Under the pieces are notes generated by a model that saw only the letters and a program-made list of their open reading frames with translations, did not search any database and was not told the DNA's origin. Of a stretch of 64,000 nucleotides of DNA, positions 28,226 to 38,169 are shown in pieces. The translations under genes were made by a program, and so were the position numbers. This DNA is from Mycobacterium adipatum (GTDB lineage: Bacteria > Actinomycetota > Actinomycetes > Mycobacteriales > Mycobacteriaceae): NCBI RefSeq assembly GCF_001644575.1, contig NZ_CP015596.1, forward strand, positions 4,092,001 through 4,156,000, given 5' to 3'. Within the stretch, counting starts at the first letter, position 1; every line of letters starts with the position of its first letter.

Positions 28226-28248
28226 TGGAAGGCGAGTGCCCCCGCCGG

Positions 28249-28833
28249 TCACCAGGTGCTGGTGCGCATCACGATCTCGGCGGCCAACTGCGCGGTGGAT
28301 TCGCCGGCGTTGCGCCGGCCCAGCAGTTCGACCAGACGGAAATCGCCGTAGACGAAACGCTGGCTGGCGCGTGCCACCTTCGCCGCCGCCGCGGTGCTCA
28401 CCAGGGCGGTGGTGGCGACCTCCACCGGCGGGCAGTTCTCGTCGCGGATGACGCCGGCCTCGTCGGGGGCCCGTGGATGCCCGCGGTCGATGACCACCAG
28501 TCCGGTGAACCGGTCCAGCCGGGTGGCGGCCAGCTCCCAGGCCAACTCCGCGCCCACCCGGTCACCGACCAGGGTGCCCCAGCGCACGCCGAGCGCGTCC
28601 ATGATGCCGATAACTGAAATCGCGGTCAGGCGCGGCGACGGGGCGATGACGACGGTGCGCAGTGAGGCGGTGTGCAGCCGCTGACAGACCGCATCGTAGG
28701 CGGCCGGGACCTGCTGGACGGACCCGAGCAGCACCACCACACCGGCGTTCTCCGGGCCCGCGACCTCGACCGCGAAGGGAAAACCGTCGACAGTCACGGT
28801 CGACCCGGCGGTCTCGGCAGGCATGTCGGTCAC
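28249..28833 (-). CDS. Alpha/beta hydrolase-fold protein lacking the serine nucleophile
   Basis: 194 residues, MTDMPAETAGSTVTVDGFPFAVEVAGPENAGVVVLLGS. The fold pattern is that of small alpha/beta hydrolases (VVVLLGSVQQVPAAYDAVCQRL, then LVGDRVGAELAWELA). The nucleophile elbow GxSxG reads GDRVG, so the catalytic Ser is replaced by Arg, and it is probably not an esterase. It stands alone on the minus strand between glnA4 and a lipoprotein. Function unknown; a binding or regulatory role is possible. Confidence 0.7.
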   Translation of the reverse strand: MTDMPAETAGSTVTVDGFPFAVEVAGPENAGVVVLLGSVQQVPAAYDAVCQRLHTASLRTVVIAPSPRLTAISVIGIMDALGVRWGTLVGDRVGAELAWELAATRLDRFTGLVVIDRGHPRAPDEAGVIRDENCPPVEVATTALVSTAAAAKVARASQRFVYGDFRLVELLGRRNAGESTAQLAAEIVMRTSTW

Positions 28834-28885
28834 GCTAGGACATCCGCGGACACGGCGCAGGCGTTTGCCCGTCTTGCGGGGCGCA

Positions 28886-29545
28886 TCACGGCATCGCCAG
28901 CCGTTGTGCTTGTTTGCCGGTCACGTCCAGAAAAGTCTGTGGCAGCGTGGCTTTGACGCTGATCGCCGGGTTCGGCGTCGGGAACGCAACCGCGAAGACG
29001 GCCATCGAATCGACGTTCTCGAAGGAGAACCAGACGCTGCTCTTGGTGCCGGTGAGATCCATCGTCTGCTGGTAGACCAGGGCATCCGGCCGTTCGGTGT
29101 CCAGGCGCTCGGTGGTCATCGGGATGGGTGCCGCGGAGCGGTCGAAGTAGGTGTCGAAGTGCGCGCACCGCTGCGCGGTCGCCTCCAGCCCCGCCATGTC
29201 CAGTGGCCAGCTCAGCACGGTCACCAGCATCCGGGCGCCGTCGTAGCTGACGGTGTATTTGGCCGCGCTGCCCGGGCCGCGCTCGGCGGAGGCGGTGATG
29301 ACCTTGGTGAACCCCTCGCTGCACCCGGGTGGATCGGACAGCATCGCCGGCGGCGCGCCGGCGCCGTCGGGTTGGCCGGGATTCTCGATGACGCGGTCGA
29401 ACTGCACCCCCGGCGGGAAGTCGGCCGCACTCAACAGCACCCGTTCCAGGCGCTCGCCCGGCCACGTCGGGCTGCCCTGCACGGCGCTGCTGCAGCCGGT
29501 CAGCACGGCCATGACCACCAGCAGCACCGGCAGTCGTCTGATCAT
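28886..29545 (-). CDS. Secreted lipoprotein, DUF5642-like
   Basis: 219 residues with a lipoprotein signal peptide, [18 protein letters not shown], giving a lipidated Cys18, followed by [34 protein letters not shown]. The body resembles mycobacterial lipoproteins with a DUF5642-type sensor-like fold. It overlaps the cobQ stop by 4 bases (29542-29545), so it is translated in the mapB-cobQ operon. Function unknown. Confidence 0.75.
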   Translation of the reverse strand: MIRRLPVLLVVMAVLTGCSSAVQGSPTWPGERLERVLLSAADFPPGVQFDRVIENPGQPDGAGAPPAMLSDPPGCSEGFTKVITASAERGPGSAAKYTVSYDGARMLVTVLSWPLDMAGLEATAQRCAHFDTYFDRSAAPIPMTTERLDTERPDALVYQQTMDLTGTKSSVWFSFENVDSMAVFAVAFPTPNPAISVKATLPQTFLDVTGKQAQRLAMP

Positions 29546-31035
29546 GGCCCCAGGCTACCGAGCGCCGAGCCGATGACCGGTCGCGGCGGCGGACCACTGA
29601 GCAGGCCCAGCACTGCGTCGAGGTCGACGTGCGCGCTCAACGCATCGGCCATCAGATCGAGTTGGGCGTCGCGGCGGGCCGGCACGCTGACATCGCCGGC
29701 CACCACGAAACCGGTGCGCCCCGCCGCCGTGGCCGCCTCGGCCAACCAGCCGCGCCGGACCCGGTCGTTGTCGAGCAGTCCGTGCCAGTGGGTCCCGTAG
29801 ATCGCACCGCGGCGGATCCCGACGCCGAGCCAGTCGTCCTCGGCGCTGCGGATGACCTGGCCGTGATGGATCTCGTAACCGTGCAGCGGGGTGTCCCAGT
29901 GCCGCAACGTCTTCTCGGGAGCGAACGCGATATCGGCGTCCAGCAGGCCCAGCCCGTCGACGGCGCCGGCGCCGGATTCCACCGGGTCGTCGATGGTCCG
30001 GCACAACATCTGGAAGCCACCGCACACACCGAGCACCGGGCGCCCGGCGGCGGCGTGCGCGGCCACGGCGTCGGCCAGGCCGCGCTCGCGTAACCACGCC
30101 AGGTCCGACACCGTGGCCTTGCTGCCGGGCAGCACCACCACGTCGGCGTCGGCGATATCGGCAGGCTCGGCCACCCAGTGCACCGCCACCCCCGGTTCGC
30201 AGGCCAGCGCCTCGACATCGGTGGAGTTCGAGATCCGGGGCAGCCGCACCGCGGCCACCGTCAGCCAGTCCGCGCCGCACGGCGGGATCGGTTGCCCCAG
30301 GCTCTGCCCGGCCTGCACGGACAGCGAGTCCTCGGTGTCCAACCACAACCCATCCAGGTACGGGATGACGCCATAGGTGGGCCGGCCGGTGAGGCCGGCC
30401 AACTGACGCAGCCCCGGCTCCAGCAGCGCCGGGTCGCCGCGGAACTTGTTCACCAGGAATCCGCTGATCAGCGCCTGGTCCTCGGGTTCGAGCACCGCGA
30501 CGGTTCCGAACAGGTGGGCCAACAGTCCGCCGCGGTCGATATCGCCGACCACCACGACCGGCAGATTGCCTGCGCGGGCCAGCCCCATGTTGGCCAGGTC
30601 GGTGGCCCGCAGATTGATCTCCGCGGGCGACCCGGCCCCTTCGCAGATCACCACGTCGAATTCGTCTCGCAGGGACTGCAATTCGGTGTTGACGATATCG
30701 GCCAGCTGACGGCGCCGGGTCAGGTAGTCACCGGCGGCCATGGTGCCGGCAACCTGCCCACGCACCACCAGCTGCGAGGTCCGGTCGCTGCCCGGTTTGA
30801 GCAGCACCGGGTTGAAACGGATGCTGGGCGCCAGCCCGGCGGCGCGGGCCTGCATGGCCTGCGCGCGGCCGATCTCCCCGCCCTCGACCGTGACGGCGGA
30901 ATTGTTGCTCATGTTCTGCGCCTTGAACGGGGCGACCCGAATCCCCTTGCGCGCCAGCAGCCGGCACAACCCCGCGACGACCATCGACTTTCCGGCATCG
31001 GAGGTGGTGCCGGCGATCAGCAGGGCGCCTTTCAC
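29542..31035 (-). CDS. cobQ: Cobyric acid synthase (adenosylcobyrinate a,c-diamide amidotransferase)
   Basis: Glutamine-dependent amidation of four side chains (b, d, e, g) of the corrin ring. 497 residues: [27 protein letters not shown] (P-loop-like N-terminus), [27 protein letters not shown] (CobQ signature), [20 protein letters not shown], then the glutaminase domain with nucleophile Cys in [11 protein letters not shown] and His in YEIHHGQV and [11 protein letters not shown]. It overlaps mapB by 4 bases. In M. tuberculosis cobQ lies elsewhere (Rv0255c), so this location is a difference. Confidence 0.94.
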   Translation of the reverse strand: MKGALLIAGTTSDAGKSMVVAGLCRLLARKGIRVAPFKAQNMSNNSAVTVEGGEIGRAQAMQARAAGLAPSIRFNPVLLKPGSDRTSQLVVRGQVAGTMAAGDYLTRRRQLADIVNTELQSLRDEFDVVICEGAGSPAEINLRATDLANMGLARAGNLPVVVVGDIDRGGLLAHLFGTVAVLEPEDQALISGFLVNKFRGDPALLEPGLRQLAGLTGRPTYGVIPYLDGLWLDTEDSLSVQAGQSLGQPIPPCGADWLTVAAVRLPRISNSTDVEALACEPGVAVHWVAEPADIADADVVVLPGSKATVSDLAWLRERGLADAVAAHAAAGRPVLGVCGGFQMLCRTIDDPVESGAGAVDGLGLLDADIAFAPEKTLRHWDTPLHGYEIHHGQVIRSAEDDWLGVGIRRGAIYGTHWHGLLDNDRVRRGWLAEAATAAGRTGFVVAGDVSVPARRDAQLDLMADALSAHVDLDAVLGLLSGPPPRPVIGSALGSLGP

Positions 31036-31889
31036 ACCAGCGTCAGGATCTCGGCGCCCTCATCGGTGACGACCAGGGTGTGTTCGAACTGCGCGGTCCA
31101 CTGGCGGTCGCGGGTGGCCACCGTCCAGCCGTCGTCCCAGATCTCGTAGTCCAGGGCGCCGAGATTGATCATCGGCTCGATGGTGAAGGTCATGCCCGGC
31201 TCCAGCACGGTGTCGACGGCGGGCTGGTCATAGTGCAACACCACGAGTCCGTTGTGGAAGGTCTCGCCGATGCCGTGGCCGGTGAAATCGCGAACTACGT
31301 TGTAGCCGAACCGGTTCGCGTAGGCCTCGATGACCCGGCCGATGATGGACAGCGCCCGACCGGGCTTCACCGCCTTGATGGCCCGCATGGTTGCCTCGTG
31401 GGTGCGTTCGACCAGCAGCCGGTGTTCTTGCGAGACATCGCCGGCCAGGAAGGTCGCGTTGGTGTCGCCGTGCACCCCGTCGCGGTAGGCGGTGACATCG
31501 ATGTTGACGATGTCACCGTCCTCGATGACCGTGGAGTCCGGGATGCCGTGGCAGATGACCTCGTTGAGCGAGGTGCAGCAAGACTTGGGAAATCCCTTGT
31601 AGCCCAGGGTGGACGGGTAGGCGCCGTGGTCGAGCATGTATTCGTGCGCGACGCGGTCCAGGTGGTCGGTGGTCACCCCGGGGGCGACCGCCTTGCCGGC
31701 CTCGGCGAGCGCGCCGGCCGCGATCCGCCCGGCCACCCGCATCTTCTCGATGACCTCCGGTGTCTGCACCCATGGTTCGTGGCCCTCGACCGCTGTCGGT
31801 TTCCACACGTACTCCGGGCGTGGGATGGACTTGGGCACCGGCAGCGTCGGGGAGATCTCACCGGACCGAAGGGGGGCACGAACAGGCAT
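31032..31889 (-). CDS. mapB: Methionine aminopeptidase, type I (MapB)
   Basis: Removes the initiator Met from nascent proteins. 285 residues with an N-terminal extension (about 1-40) carrying the PxxP-type motif typical of MetAP1c. Metal ligands are Asp in [16 protein letters not shown], His in [14 protein letters not shown], and Glu in [10 protein letters not shown] and [11 protein letters not shown]. First gene of the mapB-cobQ-lipoprotein string. Corresponds to Rv2861c. Confidence 0.94.
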   Translation of the reverse strand: MPVRAPLRSGEISPTLPVPKSIPRPEYVWKPTAVEGHEPWVQTPEVIEKMRVAGRIAAGALAEAGKAVAPGVTTDHLDRVAHEYMLDHGAYPSTLGYKGFPKSCCTSLNEVICHGIPDSTVIEDGDIVNIDVTAYRDGVHGDTNATFLAGDVSQEHRLLVERTHEATMRAIKAVKPGRALSIIGRVIEAYANRFGYNVVRDFTGHGIGETFHNGLVVLHYDQPAVDTVLEPGMTFTIEPMINLGALDYEIWDDGWTVATRDRQWTAQFEHTLVVTDEGAEILTLV

Positions 31890-31967
31890 GGTGACAGCCT
31901 AATCGCCGCGTCGAGACGGCCGGAGAGCGTAACTCTCACGAAGTGGTAATGGTGTTACCGTACGGCG

Positions 31968-32345
31968 GTGAGCGAAACCCACATCCTGCACCGGCTGGAC
32001 TACCGGGAGATCGAGTCGACCGATGACCGGTTGGTACTGGAGATGGCGAACCGCCCGGACCTGGCCAATGTCCGCGGCGCGCTGCAGGGCGGTCTGGTAG
32101 CCACCCTGATCGATATCGCGGCCGGCATGCTGGCCGGTAAGGCCAGCGGCGCGCACAACGACGTGACCACCGCCGATCTCAACATCCATTTCCTGGCCCC
32201 CATCATGGGTACCGCCCGCGCCGAAGCCACCGTCGTGCGGGCCGGCAAACGGCTCATCGTGACCGCCGTCGATGTCATCGACGTCACCCGCGACCGGCTC
32301 GCCGCGAAGGCCACACTGACGTTCGCGGTGCTCGAGCCGCGCTAA
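31968..32345 (+). CDS. PaaI-family thioesterase (hotdog fold)
   Basis: 125-residue acyl-CoA thioesterase-like protein with GTG start at 31968. The PaaI helix segment is VRGALQGGLVATLIDIAAGMLAG, followed by TADLNIHFLAPIMGTARAEATVVRAGKRLIVTAVDVID. It is divergent from mapB across 78 bases and convergent with the DUF1707 gene, their ends overlapping by 4 bases. Substrate unknown. Confidence 0.85.
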   Translation: MSETHILHRLDYREIESTDDRLVLEMANRPDLANVRGALQGGLVATLIDIAAGMLAGKASGAHNDVTTADLNIHFLAPIMGTARAEATVVRAGKRLIVTAVDVIDVTRDRLAAKATLTFAVLEPR

Positions 32346-32923
32346 CTGCGGCGCAGGCTGGGTTTCCAGTTCCGCCGTGGCCCACGAATATCGACCGAAC
32401 CGCACACCACCTTGCCGGTGAGCACGACGTGCGGGGTGCCCTCGGCCGGCGCGTCGCGGCGGTGGTCATTGGCGCTGCCGACCACGACCTCGACATCGTC
32501 GATGGAGGCGCTGGCACCGTCGGGCAGGCGCAGGTCGAGCCCACCGAACCGCAGGTCGAGTTCCACCACGATCATCGGGCCCGCGAACCGCGCCCGGGTC
32601 AGATCCAGATCCACCGAACCCATCCGCCGGTGCAGTGCCAGCCGGGTCGGAACGACCCATTCCCCATGGCGTTTCAGCGAGCCCAGCACACCGCGCAGCT
32701 CCACCCGGTCCGCGGCCGAGGTGATGATGGCGCCGGGGCCGGGCAGGTCGCCGACGAGTGCTTCGAGATCGGTGTGCAGCCGGGCCTGCGATACCAGCGC
32801 CGAGCGTTCCTCGAACTCGCCGATGTCGATCAGGCCGAGTGCGACCGCATTGTGCAGCCGTCGCAGCGTGCCGTTGCGGTCGGCGTCGGACACCCGCAGT
32901 GTCGTGAGGTCGTCGTTGTTCAT
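32342..32923 (-). CDS. DUF1707 domain protein with LiaF-like C-terminus
   Basis: 193 residues. The DUF1707 segment LRVSDADRNGTLRRLHNAVALGLIDIGEFEERSALVSQA (about 9-47) is common in actinobacterial membrane or regulatory proteins. The C-terminal beta-rich part (about 95-190: MGSVDLDLTRARFAGPMIVVELDLRFGGLDLRLPDG) resembles the cell-wall-active antibiotic response domain of LiaF. No transmembrane helix is seen. It is 12 bases from the penicillin-binding lipoprotein gene and may be co-transcribed, hinting at a cell-envelope role. Confidence 0.75.
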   Translation of the reverse strand: MNNDDLTTLRVSDADRNGTLRRLHNAVALGLIDIGEFEERSALVSQARLHTDLEALVGDLPGPGAIITSAADRVELRGVLGSLKRHGEWVVPTRLALHRRMGSVDLDLTRARFAGPMIVVELDLRFGGLDLRLPDGASASIDDVEVVVGSANDHRRDAPAEGTPHVVLTGKVVCGSVDIRGPRRNWKPSLRRS

Positions 32924-32935
32924 CCCAAGAACAGA

Positions 32936-34780
32936 TTAGGCCAGATAATCCGGCGGCAATCCGTTGAGCATGTCGCGGCACATGCGCACCGCGTATTCCG
33001 AACTTCCGCCCCCGACGATGAGGGCCGCGAACGCCATATCGCCGCGGTACCCAGTGAACCAGGCGTGCGAGCCGCCGTTGAACTCGGCCTCACCGGTCTT
33101 ACCGCGCACATCGCCGAGACCGTTGAGGTCCTTGGCGGTGCCGTTGGTCACCACCAGCCGCATCATCGGGCGCAGGCCCTCGATGATCTCCGGGTTGAGC
33201 GGCTCACCGGCCGGCCCGTTCACCTCGGTTTCGCGTCCCTCGATGAGGTGCGGCACCGGGGTCCTGCCCGCCGCCACCGTGGCGGCGACCATGGCCATGC
33301 CGAACGGGCTGGCCAGCACCTTGCCCTGCCCGAAACCGTCCTCGGTGCGCTCGGCCAGATCCACCGTCGGGGGCACCGAGCCGGTCACCGTGGGCACTCC
33401 GTCGACGATGTAGTCGGGCCCCAGTCCGTAGCGGGCGGCCGCGGTGGTCAGTCCACGCGGGGGCATGGTGCTCGCGAGTTCGGCGAAGGTGGTGTTGCAC
33501 GAGTTCGCGAAGGCCCGCGACAGCGGCACCGTGCCCAGGTCGAAGGCGTTGTAGTTGGTGACGGTGCGGTGTCCGATGTCCAGGGTGCCGGGACAGCCCA
33601 GCAACGTGTTCGGGGTGGCCATATCGCGTTCCAACGCGGCCGCCGCGGTGACGATCTTGAACGTCGACCCCGGTGGATACAGGCCCATGGTGGCGGTCGG
33701 GCCGTCGACGTTGGCGGCGGCGTTCTGCGCGACGGCCAGGATCTCTCCGGTCGACGGTTTGATCGCCACCAGCATCGCCTTCTTGCCGACCATGTCCACC
33801 GCATCCTGGGCGGCGTTCTGCACGGCGCGGTCCAGGCTGATGGTCACCGACGGCGCCGGGGTGCCCGGCTGCTCGTTGAGCACCGCGACGTCGACACCGT
33901 TCTGGTTGACGCTGACCACCCGCCAGCCGGGTTCTCCGACCAGGTCCGCGGCGACCGCCTTCTTCACCTCTGCCACGATGGCCGGCGCGAAGGTCTCGTC
34001 GGTGGCCAGCATTTCGGGCTGCGGGGTGATCACGACGCCGGGACGGTTGCCGATGGCGGGGAACACCGCATCGTAATCGGACTTGCGCAGCGTGATCAGG
34101 CTCAGCGGTGTGGAGCGCGAGCTGGCCTCCTCGGCCAGGCGCTGGGCATCCATGGTGTTGTCGAAGGGGCGCAGTGCGTCGGCGACCGCGCGGGCGGTGG
34201 GCATCAGATCGGCACCGGCGGCCCTGGCATCCAGCGCGTAGTGGTACAGGTAGCCCGGCACCAGGACATCGCTGCCGCCACGCTCGTTCACCGAGGCCCG
34301 CCGCGGCGGGTCGGCGCGCAGGGCCAGCGTCTGGTTGGCACCCAAGCCCGGGTGCAGCGCGGTGGCGCCCCAGCGCACCTGCCACAACCCCTCGTTGCGC
34401 ACCATGTTCAGTTCACCGTCGTAGGTCCAGGTTCGGTCCTTGGGCAGGTGCCAGGTGTAGCGGAACGCGACGGTGCCGGTGTCCAGTGCGTACTTCGACC
34501 CGGTGATCTGGGTGTCCAGCCGCTCGGCCTGCAGTCCGGCCCACGCCTCGTTGAGCGCGGACTGGGCCTCGGCCGGCTTGTCGGAAAGGTGCGCGGCGCC
34601 GGCGGTGTCGCCGGTGACCAGCGCCTCGAAGAACTGTGCGGCGACGGGTTCGGGACCATCCGGCTTGGGGGTGCAGGCACTGAGGGAGCCGACCGTCGCG
34701 ATGACGACGAGGATCGCGGCCGCGCTCAGCACACGCGATACCCGTGATGCTGCTGAGGTTGTCGATGCCAGTGATGTCAT
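32936..34780 (-). CDS. Penicillin-binding lipoprotein, class B-type transpeptidase (Rv2864c-like)
   Basis: DD-transpeptidase for peptidoglycan cross-linking, anchored outside the membrane. 614 residues; the signal peptide ends in LSAC (Cys36). An NTF2-like MecA-N domain (about 45-160) is followed by a dimerisation domain and the transpeptidase domain. The active-site motifs are STFK (SxxK, in PGSTFKIVTAAAAL), SCN (SxN, in FANSCNTTFAELA) and KTG (RGKTGEAEFNGG). The same family in M. tuberculosis contributes to beta-lactam response. Upstream 75 bases hold a small TTCCGTC/GACGGAA dyad. Confidence 0.92.
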   Translation of the reverse strand: MTSLASTTSAASRVSRVLSAAAILVVIATVGSLSACTPKPDGPEPVAAQFFEALVTGDTAGAAHLSDKPAEAQSALNEAWAGLQAERLDTQITGSKYALDTGTVAFRYTWHLPKDRTWTYDGELNMVRNEGLWQVRWGATALHPGLGANQTLALRADPPRRASVNERGGSDVLVPGYLYHYALDARAAGADLMPTARAVADALRPFDNTMDAQRLAEEASSRSTPLSLITLRKSDYDAVFPAIGNRPGVVITPQPEMLATDETFAPAIVAEVKKAVAADLVGEPGWRVVSVNQNGVDVAVLNEQPGTPAPSVTISLDRAVQNAAQDAVDMVGKKAMLVAIKPSTGEILAVAQNAAANVDGPTATMGLYPPGSTFKIVTAAAALERDMATPNTLLGCPGTLDIGHRTVTNYNAFDLGTVPLSRAFANSCNTTFAELASTMPPRGLTTAAARYGLGPDYIVDGVPTVTGSVPPTVDLAERTEDGFGQGKVLASPFGMAMVAATVAAGRTPVPHLIEGRETEVNGPAGEPLNPEIIEGLRPMMRLVVTNGTAKDLNGLGDVRGKTGEAEFNGGSHAWFTGYRGDMAFAALIVGGGSSEYAVRMCRDMLNGLPPDYLA

Positions 34781-34855
34781 TGTGGCTGATGGTAAGAGTG
34801 TGACTACGGCTTCCGTCGGAGGCGCACCGAGACGGAACCGTTATGCCCCCGACAC

Positions 34856-35710
34856 TCAGTCGAGCAGGATGGTCGCGAAGGTGCCGACCTGGGCGAAGCC
34901 GATCTTGGCGTAGGTGGCGCGGGCGACCTCATTGAATCCGTTGACGTACAGGCTGGGTATCCGACCACCGCGCAACACCGCGCCCGACACCGCGGCGGTG
35001 CCTGCCGCTCCCAGTCCGCGACCCCGCCAGTCCGGATGCACCCAAACGCCCTGGATCTGTCCGACGGTCGGTGACTGCGAACCGATCTCGGCCTTGAAGA
35101 CGACCTCGCCGCGCTCGAATCGGGCCCAGGCCCGACCCGCCGCGATCAATCCGGCCACCCGGCGTCGGTAGCTGCGGCCGCCGTCACCCAGGCGCGGGTC
35201 GATGCCGACCTCACCGATGAACATGTCGATGGCCGCGATGAGGTAGGCGTCGAGCTCCTCCATCCGCACCGGGCGCACACCCGGGTCGGACGCGCAGTGC
35301 GGCGCACCGTGCAGGGCCATCAACGGCTGGTCCGCCCGCACATCGCGGGCGACCCCCCACCCCGGTTCCAACCGCTGCCACAGCGGCAGTACCAGCTCGG
35401 CCCGGCCCACCAGCGAGGAGCATCGGCGCGGCACGCTGAGCGCCTTGTCGGCAAACGCCGCAAGGTCCTCGACGCTGCCCCGCAACGGGATGAGGTTCGC
35501 CCCGGTGTAGCAGAGCGATTCGGCGGGGCTGCGGCGCGTCCAGAGCTCGCCGCCGATCGCATTGGGGTCGACACCGAAGTCGAGCACCCGACAGGCCACC
35601 ATGCACGAGGCCACCGGGTCCGCTTCGAGCACCACGCGCACCGCGTCGAGGTCACGAACCACCGACACCTGTCGGTCATCGGTGACACGTGACAGCGGTG
35701 GAGCCGACAT
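34856..35710 (-). CDS. GNAT acetyltransferase, DUF4081 N-terminal domain (Rv2867c-like)
   Basis: 284 residues. The C-terminal half is a GNAT domain: VGQIQGVWVHPDWRGRGLGAAGTAAVSGAVL carries the R-G-x-G-L/A acetyl-CoA loop, and PSLYVNGFNEVARATYAKIGFAQVGTFATILLD ends it. The N-terminal half is the extra domain found in actinobacterial members. It precedes ispG by 55 bases on the same strand, the order seen at Rv2868c-Rv2867c. Substrate unknown. Confidence 0.88.
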   Translation of the reverse strand: MSAPPLSRVTDDRQVSVVRDLDAVRVVLEADPVASCMVACRVLDFGVDPNAIGGELWTRRSPAESLCYTGANLIPLRGSVEDLAAFADKALSVPRRCSSLVGRAELVLPLWQRLEPGWGVARDVRADQPLMALHGAPHCASDPGVRPVRMEELDAYLIAAIDMFIGEVGIDPRLGDGGRSYRRRVAGLIAAGRAWARFERGEVVFKAEIGSQSPTVGQIQGVWVHPDWRGRGLGAAGTAAVSGAVLRGGRIPSLYVNGFNEVARATYAKIGFAQVGTFATILLD

Positions 35711-35765
35711 TCGGGACTCTTTCTGGGCCAGCCGGATCAGGTGACCCCGCTCACAGGGCCGAACT

Positions 35766-36923
35766 TCAGCTTACGGTGACAACCGGCGGTCCGGAGGTAG
35801 TTCCTGCGGCCTCCGACTCCGCGGCGATGCGCATGGCCTCTTCGATCAGCGTCTCGACGATCATCGCCTCCGGCACCGTCTTGACCACCTCGCCCTTGAC
35901 GAAGATCTGACCCTTGCCGTTGCCGGACGCGACACCGAGGTCGGCCTCGCGGGCCTCCCCCGGCCCGTTCACCACGCACCCCATCACCGCGACGCGCAAC
36001 GGGATATCCATGCCCTCAAGGCCCGCGGACACCTCGTTGGCCAGCGTGTAGACGTCGACCTGGGCGCGCCCGCAGGACGGGCAGGACACGATCTCCAGAC
36101 CGCGCGGGCGCAGGTTGAGCGACTCCAGGATCTGGTTGCCGACCTTGATCTCCTCGATCGGCGGCGCGGACAGCGACACCCGGATGGTGTCGCCGATGCC
36201 CTTGGACAGCAGCGCACCGAAGGCCACGGCGGACTTGATGGTGCCCTGGAACGCCGGGCCGGCCTCGGTGACACCCAGGTGCAGCGGGTAGTCACACTGC
36301 TCGGCCAGCTGCTCGTAGGCCGCGACCATGATCACCGGATCGTTGTGCTTGACGCTGATCTTGATATCGCCGAAACCGTGCTCTTCGAACAGCGAGGCCT
36401 CCCACAGCGCCGACTCGACCAGCGCCTCCGGGGTCGCCTTGCCGTACTTCTCCATCATGCGCTTGTCCAGCGAGCCGGCGTTGACGCCGATGCGAATCGG
36501 GATATGCGCCGCCGCAGCCGCTTTCGCGACCTCCTTGACGCGGCCGTCGAACTCCTTGATATTGCCCGGGTTGACCCGGACCGCCGCGCAGCCGGCGTCG
36601 ATGGCGGCGAAGATGTACTTGGGCTGGAAGTGGATATCGGCGATGACCGGGATGTTGGCCTTCTTGGCGATCGCCGGCAGCGCGTCGGCATCCTCCTGCC
36701 GCGGGCAGGCCACGCGCACGATATCGCAACCCGACGCGGTGAGTTCGGCGATCTGCTGCAGCGTCGCGTTGATGTCGTGGGTCTTGGTGGTGCACATCGA
36801 CTGCACCGCGATCGGGTACTCGCTGCCGACGCCGACATCCTTGACCATGAGCTGGCGGGTCTTGCGGCGCGGTGCCAGCGTGGGCGGTGGCGGGGCCGGC
36901 ATCCCCAGACCGATGGACGTCAC
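35766..36923 (-). CDS. ispG: 4-Hydroxy-3-methylbut-2-enyl diphosphate synthase IspG (GcpE)
   Basis: Iron-sulfur enzyme of the MEP isoprenoid pathway, converting MEcPP to HMBPP. 385 residues: [25 protein letters not shown] opens the TIM barrel, and the [4Fe-4S] Cys are in SCPSCGR and [11 protein letters not shown] with the conserved Glu nearby. It lies 10 bases after rip1 in the dxr-rip1-ispG operon, which joins two MEP-pathway steps to the intervening protease. Confidence 0.96.
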   Translation of the reverse strand: MTSIGLGMPAPPPPTLAPRRKTRQLMVKDVGVGSEYPIAVQSMCTTKTHDINATLQQIAELTASGCDIVRVACPRQEDADALPAIAKKANIPVIADIHFQPKYIFAAIDAGCAAVRVNPGNIKEFDGRVKEVAKAAAAAHIPIRIGVNAGSLDKRMMEKYGKATPEALVESALWEASLFEEHGFGDIKISVKHNDPVIMVAAYEQLAEQCDYPLHLGVTEAGPAFQGTIKSAVAFGALLSKGIGDTIRVSLSAPPIEEIKVGNQILESLNLRPRGLEIVSCPSCGRAQVDVYTLANEVSAGLEGMDIPLRVAVMGCVVNGPGEAREADLGVASGNGKGQIFVKGEVVKTVPEAMIVETLIEEAMRIAAESEAAGTTSGPPVVTVS

Positions 36924-36933
36924 AGTGGCTCTC

Positions 36934-38169
36934 CTATTGGAACAGTCTGATGGGGTTGACCAGGTCGGCGGTGACCGTCAACAGCATGTAGCCGACCACG
37001 AACACCAGGACGACGTAGGTGGCGGGCATCAGCTTGAGATAGTTGACCGGCGCCGCGGCGACTTTGCCCCGGGCCGACCGGATCATATTGCGGATCTTCT
37101 CGAACACGGCGATCGCGATGTGTCCGCCGTCGAACGGCAACAGCGGGATCAGGTTGATCGCGCCCAGCACGAAGTTCAGCTGTGCCAGGAAGAACCAGAA
37201 CGCCACCCACAGCCCGGCATCGACGGTGTCGCCGCCGATGATGGACGCCCCGACCACCGAGATGGGTGTCTCGGGGTCACGCTCGCCGCCGCCGATGGCG
37301 TCGACCAGGGCGCCGATCTTCGTCGGGATCTTGGCCAGTGCCTTGCCGAGTTCGACGGCCAGGTCGCCGGTGAACGCGAAGGTGGCCGGGATCGCCGACA
37401 GCGGGTTGTAGTACGTGGGCCCCGGCGGCAGGGCGGCGCTGACGCCGATCGCACCGACCGTCTCGGGCGTCTGGGCATCGGCGGCGGTGAAGCGCTGGGT
37501 CCGCGCGACGTCGACGACGGTGGACAGCCGCTGCCCGTCGCGTTCGTAGACCACCTGGACCGGGCCGTCGAGCTTGCGGATGGCCGCGGCCATATCGGCG
37601 AACGTCGCAACCTCGGTGTCCCCGACCTTGACGATGGTGTCCCCGCTCTGGATCCCGGCCAGCGCCGCCGGCCCCGGACCGGGCTGCGGGCACGGACCGT
37701 ACGGGTCCTCCCCGCCCTTGGCGACCTGCGGTGCCACACAAGAGGTTTCACCGACGATGGCGGTGGTCGGCGGATGCAGATTCGGCAACCCCCAGATGAT
37801 GGCGATCGAGTAGATGAGCACCAGCCCGATGATGAAGTTCATCGCCGGGCCGGCGAACAGCACCGCGACCCGCTTCCACACCTTCTGCCGGTACATCGCG
37901 TGCGGCCGGTCCTCGGGGGCCATCTCCTCCACCGAGGTCATCCCCGCGATATCGCAGAAGCCGCCCAGCGGCACCGCCTTGACGCCGTACTCCGTGCTAC
38001 CGAGCTTGTTGGGCCGATGCGTCGACCACAGGGTGGGCCCGAAGCCCACGAAGTAGCGACGCACCTTCATCCCGGTGGCTCGGGCCACCCACATATGGCC
38101 GCATTCGTGCAGGGCCACCGACACCAGGATGGCCAGCGCGAACGCCACGATGCCGAACGCGAACATCAT
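36934..38169 (-). CDS. rip1: Site-2 zinc metalloprotease Rip1 (RseP-like)
   Basis: Intramembrane protease that cleaves anti-sigma factors and other membrane proteins. 411 residues; [27 protein letters not shown] puts the HExxH zinc site in the first helix (His21, Glu22, His25). A PDZ domain spans about 180-280 ([26 protein letters not shown]). The third zinc ligand lies in [21 protein letters not shown]. The ATG at 38169 overlaps the dxr stop by 4 bases. Same as Rv2869c, which in M. tuberculosis releases several ECF sigma factors, including SigK, whose apparent promoters lie 1 to 3 kb away. Confidence 0.95.
   Translation of the reverse strand: MMFAFGIVAFALAILVSVALHECGHMWVARATGMKVRRYFVGFGPTLWSTHRPNKLGSTEYGVKAVPLGGFCDIAGMTSVEEMAPEDRPHAMYRQKVWKRVAVLFAGPAMNFIIGLVLIYSIAIIWGLPNLHPPTTAIVGETSCVAPQVAKGGEDPYGPCPQPGPGPAALAGIQSGDTIVKVGDTEVATFADMAAAIRKLDGPVQVVYERDGQRLSTVVDVARTQRFTAADAQTPETVGAIGVSAALPPGPTYYNPLSAIPATFAFTGDLAVELGKALAKIPTKIGALVDAIGGGERDPETPISVVGASIIGGDTVDAGLWVAFWFFLAQLNFVLGAINLIPLLPFDGGHIAIAVFEKIRNMIRSARGKVAAAPVNYLKLMPATYVVLVFVVGYMLLTVTADLVNPIRLFQ

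Noticed and set aside
32429..34747. 772-codon plus-strand frame opposite the penicillin-binding lipoprotein
   Set aside because: Low-complexity Arg/Gly/His translation; the minus strand has all transpeptidase motifs.
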